Assembly (NCBI RefSeq): GCF_000241345.1
Contig: NZ_BAED01000061.1
Coordinates: forward strand, 140,606-204,605
DNA: 64,000 bases
Reading direction: 5' to 3'
From: Gordonia amarae NBRC 15530
GTDB lineage: Bacteria; Actinomycetota; Actinomycetes; Mycobacteriales; Mycobacteriaceae
The position numbers were made by a program, and so were the translations under genes. Positions 53,147 through 64,000 of this stretch are shown one piece after another. The first letter of the stretch is position 1; each line of letters opens with the position of its first letter. The notes beneath the pieces were generated by a model that had not been told where the DNA came from, did not search any database, and saw nothing but the letters and a program-made list of their open reading frames with translations.

Positions 53147-55093
53147 TCACCAGGCGTGATCGCGCCCGAGCCGGGTATAGAAATCGATAAGCGAATAGTC
53201 GTCGACCGACCGCGGATCGAGATTCACCTCGGACCGGCCGGCGAGAATCGCCGTCACCGGCACCTCAAGTTTCTTTCCGGTGCGGGTATGGGGGATCCCC
53301 GGCACCGCGATCACCTCGTCGGGGACGTGCCGCGGCGAGAGCCGGGTGCGGATCTCGGCCGCGATCCGCTTGCTCAGGTCGTCGTCGGCGACGGCACCCT
53401 CGGCGAGCGTGACGAACAGCGGCATCCAGTACTTGCCGTCGGGTCCGTCGACACCGAGGACGAAGGCCTCGGTGATCTCGTCGAACCCCTCGACGACCTC
53501 ATAGATATCGGCCGATCCCATCCGGATGCCGTGCCGGTTGAGGGTGGCGTCGCTGCGCCCGTGGATCACCAGGGACCCACGATCGGTGACGGTCACCCAG
53601 TCCCCATGCCGCCACACCACGTCGCCGGCGGCATCCCACTCGTGATCGAAATAGGCGCCGTGGTACCGCTTTCCGTCGGTGTCGTCCCAGAAGTGCACCG
53701 GCATCGACGGCATCGGGGCGGTGATCACCATCTCCCCCACCTCGCCGACCAGCGGGGTCCGGTCGGGCGCCCAGCTGTCCAGCGCCACACCGAGATAGCG
53801 CACCGACAGCTCACCGGCCACCACCGGCACACCCGTGCTGCCGCCCGCGAACGCGGAGACCACGTCGGTACCACCACTGATCGACGAGATCGGCAGTTCG
53901 GCAGACACATTGGCGTCGACCCAGTCGAAAAGGTCTGCTGCCAAGGTGGATCCGGTGCTGCCGAGGGTGCGCAGCGAGGACAGATCATGATCGCGGCCGG
54001 GCACCAGGCCCGCCTTCTGCGAGGCCCGCAACTGTCCGGGGCTGGTGCCGAAGTAGGTGACGTGTTCGGATTCGAGTAGCTGCCACAGCCTGTCGGCGTC
54101 CGGATAGAGCGGTGAGCCACTGTAGGTGACGATCGTGGCACCCGTGAGCAGCCCGGCGACCTGGAAGTTCCACATCATCCAGCTCAGCGCGGTGTGCCAG
54201 AAGAAGATGTCTCCTTCACCCAGATCTCCGTGCAGCCCTGCGGCTTTCAGATGCTCGAGCACCACCCCGCCATGACCGTGCACGATGCCCTTGGGTTTGC
54301 CGGTGGTACCGGAACTGAACAGCACCCACAGCGGATGGTCGAAGGCGACGGGTCGCGGCGTGACCTGCTTGTCGCCGGCCACCGCCCCGGCGAAGTCGCG
54401 TACACCGGCGGGTGCGGGCGGGCCGTCGACCGGGGTGACCACGATGTGCGCGGCGAGTCCGGGCAACAGGCCGGCGAGTTCGGCGTTGTCGGCGTTCTTG
54501 TCGACGAGTTTGCCGTTGAAGCGGTAGCCGGTGGAGGTGAACAGCACCTTGGGCCGCAACTGGCCCAACCGGGCCGCCGCCCCTTCGGGTGCGTAGTCCT
54601 GTCCACAGCCCGACCAGAGGGCGCCGAGCGTGGCCGTCGCGAGAAACGCGACCACCGTCTCGGGGACGTCCGGGAGGTAGGCGGCGACCACATCGCCCTC
54701 ACCGACACCGAGATCCTCCAGGGTCCCGGCGAGCCGGGACACCTGATCGGCGAGCCCGGACCACGACAGTTCACCGCGCTCGCCGTCCTCGGCGACCCCG
54801 ACGATGGCCGTGCCCGGACGGCCATCGTGCGCCAGAACCTGGTCGACGTAGTTGAGCCGCATCCGCGGGAACCAGCGCGCACCCGGCATCGACGCGTCGG
54901 CCAGCACATCGGAGTCATTCGGCCCCAACGGGTTTCCCACGGCATCGGCGGCGCGTTCGGACACTCCGAAAAAGTCCCAGACGGCGCGCCAGAACGCGGC
55001 GGGATTGTCGACGGACCATTGCCACAGCGCGTCGTATCCGGCGCCGGCCAGGCCGGCCGATTCGGCGAACTTCTCGATCTGACTCGTGCTCAC
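53147..55093 (-). CDS. Acetoacetyl-CoA synthetase
   Basis: A 648-aa ANL-superfamily acyl-CoA ligase, expected to convert acetoacetate, ATP and CoA to acetoacetyl-CoA. Motifs: ATP-binding FSSGTTGKPKG (about residues 254-264), the SGGTDVVSAF region forming the acid-binding pocket as in acetoacetyl-CoA synthetases, GDWVTVTDRGSLVIHGRSDATLNRHGIRMGSADIYEVVE (hinge and C-terminal domain), and GKKLEVPV with the catalytic Lys. It is the last gene of the leucine-type catabolic operon and would reactivate the acetoacetate released by the lyase. Confidence 0.88.
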   Translation of the reverse strand: MSTSQIEKFAESAGLAGAGYDALWQWSVDNPAAFWRAVWDFFGVSERAADAVGNPLGPNDSDVLADASMPGARWFPRMRLNYVDQVLAHDGRPGTAIVGVAEDGERGELSWSGLADQVSRLAGTLEDLGVGEGDVVAAYLPDVPETVVAFLATATLGALWSGCGQDYAPEGAAARLGQLRPKVLFTSTGYRFNGKLVDKNADNAELAGLLPGLAAHIVVTPVDGPPAPAGVRDFAGAVAGDKQVTPRPVAFDHPLWVLFSSGTTGKPKGIVHGHGGVVLEHLKAAGLHGDLGEGDIFFWHTALSWMMWNFQVAGLLTGATIVTYSGSPLYPDADRLWQLLESEHVTYFGTSPGQLRASQKAGLVPGRDHDLSSLRTLGSTGSTLAADLFDWVDANVSAELPISSISGGTDVVSAFAGGSTGVPVVAGELSVRYLGVALDSWAPDRTPLVGEVGEMVITAPMPSMPVHFWDDTDGKRYHGAYFDHEWDAAGDVVWRHGDWVTVTDRGSLVIHGRSDATLNRHGIRMGSADIYEVVEGFDEITEAFVLGVDGPDGKYWMPLFVTLAEGAVADDDLSKRIAAEIRTRLSPRHVPDEVIAVPGIPHTRTGKKLEVPVTAILAGRSEVNLDPRSVDDYSLIDFYTRLGRDHAW

Positions 55094-55185
55094 TTACCTA
55101 ACTCCCCTCAGCATGTGCGCGTGCGGCACCGATATCCCCTCGGCCGCGCACCCACACCTTGCCAGAGATGACTGATGCCCGGTGG

Positions 55186-56028
55186 TCACGCACCGGCGCG
55201 GGCGAGCACGGCCTGCGCCTGCCGCAGCACCGGCCCGTCGACCATCTGCCCGTCGATGGAGAACACCCCGCCCAGGTGATCTTCGGATCCGGCGACAACC
55301 TTTTTCGCCCAGACGATCTCGTCGTCCGTGGGCTGGTAACCCGCCTGGATGTGGGCCACCTGCGACGGATGGATGCAGGCCGTCGCGGTGTAGCCGAGGG
55401 CGACGGCGTCGCGGATCTCGTCCACCAGCCCCTCGACATCCTCGATGTCGAGGTGGACCGAGTCGACTGCGAACTTGCCGTAGGCGGCGGCGGCGAGCCG
55501 GGTGGCCGACCGCACCCACAGCGCGACATCGCGATAAGTGCCCGGCTTCTTCTCATCGGCGCCGAAGCGGCTCGACTTGCCGCCGAGGCCGGCCACCAGA
55601 TCCTCGGCGCCCCACATCAATCCGATGCAGTTGCTGACGGCGGCGATCTCGTTGACTCGGGTCGCGCCGAGCGGAGTCTCCACGAGCGCGATGGTCTGCA
55701 GCGCGGTCTCGATCACCGATTCGGGTGTCTCGGCCTTGGCCTGCATCACCACGCGGTAGTCGGTCTCGGCGATGGCCGCGAGGTCGCGGCGGTAGTCGCC
55801 GGTGGTCGCGGGGTTGATCCGGACCACCACCCGGCCGGGGTCGATCGGGTTGGCGATGAGGGCCTCCCGTGCCGCGGGCCGGTTCTCCGGTCCCACGGCG
55901 TCTTCGAGGTCCAGGATCACCACATCTGCGCGCTCAAGGGCCTTCTTGTACCGGTCTGGCCGGTCTGCCGGACAGAACAGCATCGCCGGGCCGGGCGGGG
56001 TCCAGGCGTTGGTCAGCAGGTCAGCCAT
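55186..56028 (-). CDS. CitE-like HpcH/HpaI aldolase family lyase
   Basis: A 280-aa TIM-barrel lyase: PGPAMLFCPADRPDRYKKAL, DVVILDLEDAVGPENRPAAREAL (Asp and Glu for Mg), VRINP, and LVETPLGATRVNEIA are hallmark segments, with the closing CIHPSQVAHI. Its mycobacterial relative Rv2498c, in the same gene context, has been described as a beta-hydroxyacyl-CoA lyase linked to leucine breakdown. Here it would split 3-hydroxy-3-methylglutaryl-CoA into acetyl-CoA and acetoacetate. The ATG at 56028 has GGAG 7 nt upstream and overlaps the MaoC gene end by 8 nt. Confidence 0.87.
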   Translation of the reverse strand: MADLLTNAWTPPGPAMLFCPADRPDRYKKALERADVVILDLEDAVGPENRPAAREALIANPIDPGRVVVRINPATTGDYRRDLAAIAETDYRVVMQAKAETPESVIETALQTIALVETPLGATRVNEIAAVSNCIGLMWGAEDLVAGLGGKSSRFGADEKKPGTYRDVALWVRSATRLAAAAYGKFAVDSVHLDIEDVEGLVDEIRDAVALGYTATACIHPSQVAHIQAGYQPTDDEIVWAKKVVAGSEDHLGGVFSIDGQMVDGPVLRQAQAVLARAGA

Positions 56029-56512
56029 CGAATCGCTCCACGGGTCGTTTGCGGACAAGGGTCGAACGGGTGGCCCTGGCGACGATGTCGCCGTTCTGGT
56101 TGCGCCCGATGTGGGTCAGGTTGACGATGCCCTCGCCGGGCCGGGACTTCGACTCCCGTTTGCCGGTGCATTCGGTTTCGGCGTACAGGGTGTCGCCGGC
56201 GAACAGCGGTGCGGGGAACGCGACCTCGCCGAAACCGAGGTTGGCCACCAGGGTGCCCTGCGTCAGCTGCGCCACCGACAGCCCGACGATGGTCGACAGC
56301 GTGAACATCGAGTTGATCAGGCGCTGACCGCCGAACCCGGGCTGCTGCGCCGACCACGCGGCATCGAGGTGCAGTGCCTGGGTGTTCATCGTCAGCGTCG
56401 TGAACAGTACGTTGTCGGCCTCGGTGACCGTGCGTCCGGGCCGGTGCTCGTAGATCGCGCCGACATCGTATTCCTCGAACCACAGGCCGCGCTGCACTAT
56501 GCGCTCGCTCAT
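56021..56512 (-). CDS. MaoC-like hydratase (Rv2499c-like)
   Basis: A 163-aa single hot-dog-fold MaoC-like dehydratase. Segments: GLWFEEYDVGAIYEHRPGRTVTEADNVLFTTLTMNTQALHLDAAWS with the usual active-site region, NSMFTLSTIVGLSVAQLTQGTLVANLGFGEVAFPAPLFAGDTLYAETE, and a closing ARATRSTLVRKRP. In the conserved operon context it probably hydrates 3-methylglutaconyl-CoA to HMG-CoA. ATG at 56512 is preferred over GTG three codons upstream. Confidence 0.85.
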   Translation of the reverse strand: MSERIVQRGLWFEEYDVGAIYEHRPGRTVTEADNVLFTTLTMNTQALHLDAAWSAQQPGFGGQRLINSMFTLSTIVGLSVAQLTQGTLVANLGFGEVAFPAPLFAGDTLYAETECTGKRESKSRPGEGIVNLTHIGRNQNGDIVARATRSTLVRKRPVERFDG

Positions 56513-56587
56513 TGCTTCCACATCCTTCGACGAGTGTGACTCATCTGGTATATCAGAGGTCCGTTATGCCGGGTCACACCCGCGGTG

Positions 56588-57733
56588 TCAGGCAAAGCCC
56601 AGTTCCCGGGCGATCAGCATTAGCTGCACCTCGGTGGTGCCCTCGCCGATCTCCAGGATCTTCGAATCCCGGTAGTGCCGGGCCACCGGGTACTCGTTCA
56701 TGAAGCCGTAGCCACCGTGGATCTGGGTGGCCATCCGCGCGTTGTCCATCGCCGCCTCCGAGGAGATCATCTTGGCGATCGACGCCTCCTTCTTGAACGG
56801 CTTGCCCGCCAGCATCTTCGCCGCGGCGTCGTAGTAGGCGGTGCGGGCCACGTGGGCCCGGGCCTCCATGCGGGCGATCGCGAACGAGATCGACTGGTAC
56901 TGCCCGATCGGCTTGCCGAACGACTGCCGCTCCTTGGCGTACTTCACGCTCTCATCGACGCAGCCCTGAGCCACACCCGTCGCCAGCGCGGCGATCGCGA
57001 TGCGGCCCTCGTCCAGGATCGACAGGAAGTTGGCGTAGCCACGGCCCCGCTCGCCCAGCAGGTTGCCGACCGGCACGCGGGCGTCGGTGAAGGACAACGG
57101 GTGGGTGTCCGAGGCGTTCCAGCCGACCTTGTTGTAGGCCGGTCCGGCAACGAATCCGGGTGTTTCCGACGGCACGATGATGGTCGAGATCTCCTTGCGG
57201 CCGTCGGCTTTCAGTCCGGTGACGGCGGTGACGGTGACCAGCGAGGTGATATCGGTGCCGGAGTTGGTGATGAACTGCTTGCCGCCGTTGATCACCCACT
57301 CGTGGCCGTCCTGCTTGGCGGTGGTGGCCGTCGCGCCGGCGTCGGATCCGGCGCCCGGTTCGGTGAGGCCGAAACCGGCCAGCGCCTTGCCGGCGAGCAG
57401 ATCGGGCAGGTACTGCTGCTTGTGTTCCTCGGTGCCGTACTTGTAGATGGGCATCGCGCCCAGCCCGACACCGGCTTCGAGGGTGATGGCCACCGACTGG
57501 TCGACCTTGCCGAGTTCCTCCAACGCGAGCGCGAGGGCGAAGTAGTCGCCGCCCATGCCGCCGTACTCTTCGGAGAAGGGCAGCCCGAACAGGCCCATCT
57601 CGCCCATCTTGGCGATGACCTCGTACGGAAAGCTGTGCTCTTCATCGTGTTTCGCCGACACCGGTGCGACAACGGTCTGCGCGAAGTCGCGCACCGTGTG
57701 CATCAGGTCGGTATACTCCTGTGTCAATTCCAT
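56588..57733 (-). CDS. Acyl-CoA dehydrogenase, isovaleryl-CoA type context (FadE19-like)
   Basis: A 381-aa acyl-CoA dehydrogenase of normal length. Motifs are FGLTEPGAGSDAGAT, INGGKQFITNSGTD, the IQIHGGYGF-like TQIHGGYGFMNEYPVARHYRDSKILEIGEGTTEVQ and the C-terminal LMLIARELGFA. The GEGT Glu is at the MCAD catalytic position, whereas classical isovaleryl-CoA dehydrogenases have GAGT there with a base elsewhere. Context (methylcrotonyl-CoA carboxylase-like genes, MaoC, CitE) predicts oxidation of isovaleryl-CoA to 3-methylcrotonyl-CoA, but a related branched acyl-CoA is possible. Confidence 0.87.
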   Translation of the reverse strand: MELTQEYTDLMHTVRDFAQTVVAPVSAKHDEEHSFPYEVIAKMGEMGLFGLPFSEEYGGMGGDYFALALALEELGKVDQSVAITLEAGVGLGAMPIYKYGTEEHKQQYLPDLLAGKALAGFGLTEPGAGSDAGATATTAKQDGHEWVINGGKQFITNSGTDITSLVTVTAVTGLKADGRKEISTIIVPSETPGFVAGPAYNKVGWNASDTHPLSFTDARVPVGNLLGERGRGYANFLSILDEGRIAIAALATGVAQGCVDESVKYAKERQSFGKPIGQYQSISFAIARMEARAHVARTAYYDAAAKMLAGKPFKKEASIAKMISSEAAMDNARMATQIHGGYGFMNEYPVARHYRDSKILEIGEGTTEVQLMLIARELGFA

Positions 57734-57762
57734 GTCAGATGCTTTCCGTTAGTTGGTACACC

Positions 57763-57964
57763 CTGCCGGCTGAGGTCCCCCTCGCCGGCTGAGGTGTGAC
57801 GCGCCGCTCGGCGAGGAGCCTCGAAACCCGGTGAGATGACATTGTTCGCTCACGAGGTTTCGAGGCTCGTCGCTTGCGCTCCTCGCGCCTCAACCAGCGA
57901 AGGGGGCACCTCAACCAGCGAAGGGGGCACCTCAACCAGCGGAGGGGCCTCAACCGGCGAGGGG
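57763..57964. repeat. Long palindromic repeat, family B copy 3, with direct repeats running into accA
   Basis: A family B inverted repeat (inner CCTCGAAACCCGGTGA and CTCACGAGGTTTCGAGG, core GACATTGTT) is followed by two 21-bp units ACCTCAACCAGCGAAGGGGG-C and two more divergent partial ones. The right part (57850-57964) lies inside the 3' end of the biotin carboxylase gene and encodes its last residues. Confidence 0.8.
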
Positions 57965-59964
57965 GTTACGGTGGCGAGGATCTGGCCTGCGGCAACCTTG
58001 TCGCCGGCCTTGGCCGACAGGGTGACCACCCCGTCGACGGGCGCGGTCAGGGTGTGTTCCATCTTCATCGCCTCCACCACGATCACCGGCTCGCCCGCGG
58101 CGACGGTGGCGCCGTCGGCGGCGGGGACCGCGACGACGGTACCCGGCATGGGGCTGGCCAGGTCGCCGGCGTGGGCGTCGGTGGCCTCGTCGAGGACCGA
58201 ACGGGCCAGGGTGAACCGCCAGGTGCCGGGGACGCCGGACACCCACCACACATCGTCCACCCGCGCGGCCGACCACGACTGGCTCACGCCGTCGACGATG
58301 AGCCGCGAAATACCTTGGTCGGCTTCGTGGTAGACGATGCTCGACGTCCAGGGGTCGCGTCCGTCGTCGTGGGTGACGGTCGCGGTGCCCCGCAGCGATG
58401 ATTCCGCTGCGTCGTCGACGACGATCGACACAGTGTAGGCGTCTGCCCCGTCGGCGATGCGGGTGATCACCGGCGCCGGTCCACCGATACGCCAGCCCAC
58501 CGCGCTGCGCCACACATCGCTCTCGCGGGTTCCGGTGCGGCACAACCCGACCAACACGAGTGCCTCGGGAACCGGTTGTGGCTCGGCGTAATCCACCACG
58601 AGACGGTCGAGGAGTTCGGTATCGAGGCGGGCCTCGGTGACCTCGGGCCGGTTCAGCACGTACCGGCAAAAGTCGATGTTGGTGACCACGCCCAGCACCC
58701 GGGTGTGGGCGAGCGCGGCGTCGAGCCGTTCGATGGCCTCCTCCCGGTCGCCGCCGTGTGCGATGACCTTGGCCAGCATCGGGTCGTAGTCGCTGCCGAC
58801 CACCAGGCCGGGCGCCATCGCCGAATCCACCCGCACCCCCGGTCCGCCCGGTTCGTCGAGGTGGCTGATGGTGCCGCCGGTGGGCAGGAAACCCGCGGCC
58901 GGGTCCTCGGCGTATACGCGGGCCTCGACGGCGTGGCCGGTGAGCACGATGTCGTCCTGGGTCAGCGACAGCACCTCCCCGCGGGCGACCCGGATCTGCT
59001 GCTCCACCAGGTCGACGCCGGTGACGAGTTCGGTGACCGGATGTTCCACCTGCAGACGGGTGTTCATCTCCATGAAGAAGAAGTCGCCGGGCCGCTTGCT
59101 GGACACGATGAACTCGACGGTGCCCGCGCCGGAGTAGCCGACGCTGCGGGCGGCATCGCACGCCGCCTGCCCGATGCGGGTGCGGGTCTCGTGATCGAGC
59201 AGCGCCGACGGCGCCTCCTCGATCACCTTCTGGTGCCTGCGCTGCAACGAGCATTCACGTTCGCCGAGGTGGATGACGTTGCCGTGATTGTCGGCGAGCA
59301 CCTGCACCTCGATGTGGCGCGGGGTGTCGATGAAGTGTTCCAGGAACAGCGAGTCGTCGCCGAACGCCGAACCCGCCTCACGCCGGGCCCGCTGCAGGGC
59401 GGCCGGCAGTTCGGCCGGATCCTCGACGCGGTGCATGCCCTTGCCGCCGCCACCCGCACTCGGCTTGATCAGTACCGGGAATCCGATCCCGGGGGCGGCG
59501 GCGATCAGGTCGTCGTCGGTCAGGCCCGGACGCGAGATACCCGGCACCACCGGCACATCGCGTTCGACGACGGCGGCGCGGGCGGTGATCTTGTCGCCCA
59601 TCGTGGCGATCGCACCCGCGGGCGGACCGATGAAGATGATGCCCGCCGCCTCCAGTGCGGCCGCGAATTTCTGGTTCTCGGAAAGGAATCCGTAGCCGGG
59701 GTGGACGGCGTCGGCCCCGGTGGCGCGGGCCGCGTCGACGATGGTGTCGATGTCGAGGTAGCTCCGCGTGGCGGCGGCCGGACCGATGTGCACGGCGACG
59801 TCGGCCTCGGCGACGTGCCGGGCGTTCGCGTCGGCATCGGAATACACCGCGACACTGCGGATTCCCATGCGGCGCAGGGTGGTGATGACACGGCAGGCGA
59901 TCTCGCCGCGGTTGGCGATCAGGACCGTGCGAATGGGTTTGACGGTGGTCACGAGGCGGCTCAC
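57850..59964 (-). CDS. Acyl-CoA carboxylase alpha subunit (biotin carboxylase/BCCP)
   Basis: A 704-aa AccA1-like subunit. The biotin carboxylase domain opens [25 protein letters not shown] and has ATP-grasp [14 protein letters not shown] and [16 protein letters not shown] middle domain (about 460-600) is followed by a biotinyl domain with VEAMKMEH, biotin Lys near residue 638. With the beta subunit it probably forms 3-methylcrotonyl-CoA carboxylase. GTG at 59964 overlaps the accD stop (GTGA). About 35 residues after the biotinyl domain ([19 protein letters not shown] and more) are encoded by repeat B3 and absent from normal family members. The symbol accA1 would be by analogy only. Confidence 0.9.
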   Translation of the reverse strand: MSRLVTTVKPIRTVLIANRGEIACRVITTLRRMGIRSVAVYSDADANARHVAEADVAVHIGPAAATRSYLDIDTIVDAARATGADAVHPGYGFLSENQKFAAALEAAGIIFIGPPAGAIATMGDKITARAAVVERDVPVVPGISRPGLTDDDLIAAAPGIGFPVLIKPSAGGGGKGMHRVEDPAELPAALQRARREAGSAFGDDSLFLEHFIDTPRHIEVQVLADNHGNVIHLGERECSLQRRHQKVIEEAPSALLDHETRTRIGQAACDAARSVGYSGAGTVEFIVSSKRPGDFFFMEMNTRLQVEHPVTELVTGVDLVEQQIRVARGEVLSLTQDDIVLTGHAVEARVYAEDPAAGFLPTGGTISHLDEPGGPGVRVDSAMAPGLVVGSDYDPMLAKVIAHGGDREEAIERLDAALAHTRVLGVVTNIDFCRYVLNRPEVTEARLDTELLDRLVVDYAEPQPVPEALVLVGLCRTGTRESDVWRSAVGWRIGGPAPVITRIADGADAYTVSIVVDDAAESSLRGTATVTHDDGRDPWTSSIVYHEADQGISRLIVDGVSQSWSAARVDDVWWVSGVPGTWRFTLARSVLDEATDAHAGDLASPMPGTVVAVPAADGATVAAGEPVIVVEAMKMEHTLTAPVDGVVTLSAKAGDKVAAGQILATVTPSPVEAPPLVEVPPSLVEVPPSLVEARGAQATSLETS

Positions 59965-61535
59965 ATTCGGAAGACGCCGTAGGAGACGTCGGACAGCGGT
60001 GCGTGGCGGCAGGTTTCCAGGGCCAGGCCGAGGACGGTGCGGGTGTCGGCGGGGTCGATGACGCCGTCGTCCCATAGCCGGGCGGTGGAATAGTAGGCGT
60101 CGGACTGCCGCTCGAACTGCTCCCGGATGGGCGCCTTGAACTCTTCCTCTGCATCGGCAGCCCATGAGTCACCACGACGTTCGATCTGGTTGCGGCGCAC
60201 AGTGGCCAGGGTGTCGGCGGCCTGCGGACCACCCATCACCGAGATCCGCGCGTTGGGCCAGCTCCACAGGAATCTCGGGCTGTAGGCGCGCCCGCACATC
60301 GAGTAGTTGCCGGCACCGAAGGATCCGCCGATCATCACGGTGAACTTGGGAACCCGTGCGCAGGCAACGGCATTGACCATCTTGGCGCCGTTCTTGGCGA
60401 TGCCGCCCTCCTCGTAGGCGCGACCCACCATGAAGCCGGTGATGTTCTGCAGGAACACCAGCGGAATCCTGCGTTTGTCGCACAGTTCGATGAAATGCGC
60501 TCCCTTGAGGGCGGATTCGCTGAACAGCACGCCGTTGTTGGCGATGATGCCGACGGGGTGGCCGTGGATGCGGGCGAACGCGGTGACCAGGGTGGTGCCG
60601 TAGAGTTCCTTGAACTCGGTGTACTCACCTCCGTCGACGATCACCTCGATCACTTTGCGTACGTCATACGGAATGCGGGGATCGGTGGGCACCACGTCGT
60701 AGATGTCGGTCTGCGCGCGACGCGGCTCGCGCGGCGGCTCGACCTCCCACTGCGGCGCCGGGCGTGGTCCGAGGGTCGCGACGATCTCGCGCACCTTGGC
60801 CAGCGCCTGTTCGTCGTTGTCGACGAGATGATCGGTCACCCCCGACACCGATGAGTGCATCAGGCCACCGCCGAGGTCCTCGGCCGAGACATCTTCCCCA
60901 GTGGCCGCTTTCACCAGTGGCGGACCGGCCAGGAAGATGGTGCCCTGGTTGCGCACGATCACCGTCTCATCGCTCATCGCCGGCACGTACGCGCCGCCCG
61001 CGGTCGACGAGCCGAGGACCGCGGATATCTGCGGGATGCCGGCGGCACTCATGGTGGCCTGGTTGAAGAAGATGCGGCCGAAGTGGTCACGGTCGGGGAA
61101 CACCTCGTCCTGCTGCAGCAGCATCGCGCCACCCGAGTCGACGAGGTAGATACACGGCAGCCGATTGGCGGCGGCGATCTCCTGCGCGCGCAGATGCTTC
61201 TTGACGGTGACCGGATAGTAGGTGCCGCCCGAGACGGTGGCGTCGTTGGCGACGATCATGCATTCGCGGCCGTGGATGCGCCCGACGCCCGCGATGACTC
61301 CGGCCGCCGGGGCCTTGTCGTCGTACATGCCGGTGGCGGCGAGCGGGGCGACCTCCAGGAACGGCGAGCCGACGTCGAGCACCCCGTCGACCCGGTCACG
61401 GGGCAGGAGCTTGCCGCGGGACAGGTGCCGCTGCCGGGCTGCCTCGCCGCCGCCCTCAGCCACCTTTCGCAGGCGTTCCCGCAGGCCGGCGACGTTCGCC
61501 TCGTGGGTGTCGCGGTAGCTGAGTGTGCCGGTCAC
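59961..61535 (-). CDS. Acyl-CoA carboxylase beta subunit (carboxyltransferase)
   Basis: A 524-aa AccD1-like carboxyltransferase with N- and C-terminal crotonase-like domains. Segments: [98 protein letters not shown] and [30 protein letters not shown]. These match methylcrotonyl-CoA carboxylase beta subunits more than propionyl-CoA types. It is the first gene of the leucine catabolic operon, coupled to the alpha subunit. A palindrome lies just upstream of its start. Confidence 0.92.
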   Translation of the reverse strand: MTGTLSYRDTHEANVAGLRERLRKVAEGGGEAARQRHLSRGKLLPRDRVDGVLDVGSPFLEVAPLAATGMYDDKAPAAGVIAGVGRIHGRECMIVANDATVSGGTYYPVTVKKHLRAQEIAAANRLPCIYLVDSGGAMLLQQDEVFPDRDHFGRIFFNQATMSAAGIPQISAVLGSSTAGGAYVPAMSDETVIVRNQGTIFLAGPPLVKAATGEDVSAEDLGGGLMHSSVSGVTDHLVDNDEQALAKVREIVATLGPRPAPQWEVEPPREPRRAQTDIYDVVPTDPRIPYDVRKVIEVIVDGGEYTEFKELYGTTLVTAFARIHGHPVGIIANNGVLFSESALKGAHFIELCDKRRIPLVFLQNITGFMVGRAYEEGGIAKNGAKMVNAVACARVPKFTVMIGGSFGAGNYSMCGRAYSPRFLWSWPNARISVMGGPQAADTLATVRRNQIERRGDSWAADAEEEFKAPIREQFERQSDAYYSTARLWDDGVIDPADTRTVLGLALETCRHAPLSDVSYGVFRM

Positions 61536-61545
61536 CGTCAGCCTT

Positions 61546-61567
61546 TCAGTTAGTCATCATTAACTGA
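61546..61567. promoter_or_regulatory. Palindromic operator candidate before the leucine-type operon
   Basis: TCAGTTA (61546-61552) and TAACTGA (61561-61567) form a perfect inverted repeat with an 8-bp spacer, centred about 20 nt upstream of the carboxyltransferase start. This fits a TetR-type site. A related sequence ACTAAC(G)GAAAG precedes the acyl-CoA dehydrogenase start near 57750. Confidence 0.55.
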
Positions 61568-63796
<2,229 letters not shown>

Positions 63797-63857
63797 ACAG
63801 TATCGAGTGCGGCTGTGGCGTGATCGGAGCGTGTGGTGGTTGCGCCATGCCGTCATC

Positions 63858-64000
63858 TCGCCGGACCCTTCGTGACCCTCGCTCCTTCGTCGCTTCGGCC
63901 TCAGGGATCAAGAAGGGTGACCACCCCCTCGTCGCTTCGGCCTCAGGGAACAAGAAGGGTGACCACCCCCTCGTCGCTTCGGCCTCAGGGAACAAGAAGG
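63858..64000. repeat. Family A copy 6 with 42-bp tandem array, continues past window
   Basis: A near-perfect family A core (63858-63912) whose last part is then repeated: CGTCGCTTCGGCCTCAGGGA begins at 63888, 63930 and 63972, exactly 42 bp apart. Each unit contains GGGTGACCACCC, a short dyad. The array runs off the window. No gene is seen from 63797 to the end. Confidence 0.85.

Noticed and set aside
56588..57733. Firm naming as isovaleryl-CoA dehydrogenase
   Set aside because: The operon suggests it, but the protein has GEGT rather than the GAGT of classical isovaleryl-CoA dehydrogenases. Only a context-based call is given.
59965..60165. N-terminal extension of the biotin carboxylase
   Set aside because: It overlaps the carboxyltransferase gene in a shadow frame and is Arg/Pro-rich. 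The conserved VLIANRGE start follows the GTG at 59964.

Overview
The window is high-GC DNA, densely packed with genes in short operons that often overlap by 1-4 nt. Many starts are GTG or TTG. Several genes are typical of Mycobacteriales: a DUF5336 34-kDa-antigen-like protein, a DUF6350 protein beside purN-purH, an Rv0958/Rv0959-like ATPase-VWA pair, FprB, an Rv0194-like double ABC exporter and a mycobacterial-type L32. A Gordonia-like or related actinobacterium is the best guess. This rests on remembered family content and gene order, not on a database search. I saw no rRNA, tRNA, CRISPR array, prophage or transposase.

Layout. 0-7.6 kb: a catabolic island with a truncated SDR, a crotonase, two overlapping acyl-CoA dehydrogenases, a KshB-like flavin/2Fe-2S reductase, a small ferredoxin-fold protein, an F420/FMN luciferase-like enzyme and an amidohydrolase. 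7.7-14.1 kb: a fused ABC exporter, then a CopC-CopD fusion with YcnI (copper). 14.1-23.6 kb: a probable organosulfur-scavenging locus with an FMO-like flavoprotein, two acyl-CoA-dehydrogenase-fold putative flavin monooxygenases, a LysR regulator, an SsuABC/TauABC-type transporter and an extra MetQ/NlpA-type binding lipoprotein. 23.6-26.8 kb: assimilatory nitrite reductase nirBD with an upstream hypothetical gene. 27-30.7 kb: AurF-like diiron oxygenase with FprB, and a divergent SDR. 30.8-38.4 kb: CocE/NonD hydrolase, rpmF, small membrane proteins, an AEC carrier, a DUF1707 protein and a kinase-like protein. 38.6-44 kb: VWA protein, AAA+ ATPase, and an ArsR-AHSA1-TIGR03086 operon with twin operators. 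44-53 kb: a 917-aa DMT permease fused to an OpuAC-type binding domain, TauE/SafE, purH, purN, DUF6350 and DUF5336. 53-61.5 kb: a leucine (isovaleryl-CoA) catabolic operon, accD-accA-fadE-maoC-citE-acetoacetyl-CoA synthetase. 61.7-63.8 kb: a 14-TM MFS exporter with a winged-helix-like tail.

Two families of palindromic intergenic repeats are scattered through the window. Family A has six copies and family B three. Two family A copies are attached to 42-bp tandem arrays. One family B copy runs into the 3' end of the biotin-carboxylase gene and extends its protein.

The best candidates for something new are the DMT-OpuAC fusion transporter, the repeat families and the way one of them has been absorbed into accA, and the two-binding-protein organosulfur locus.
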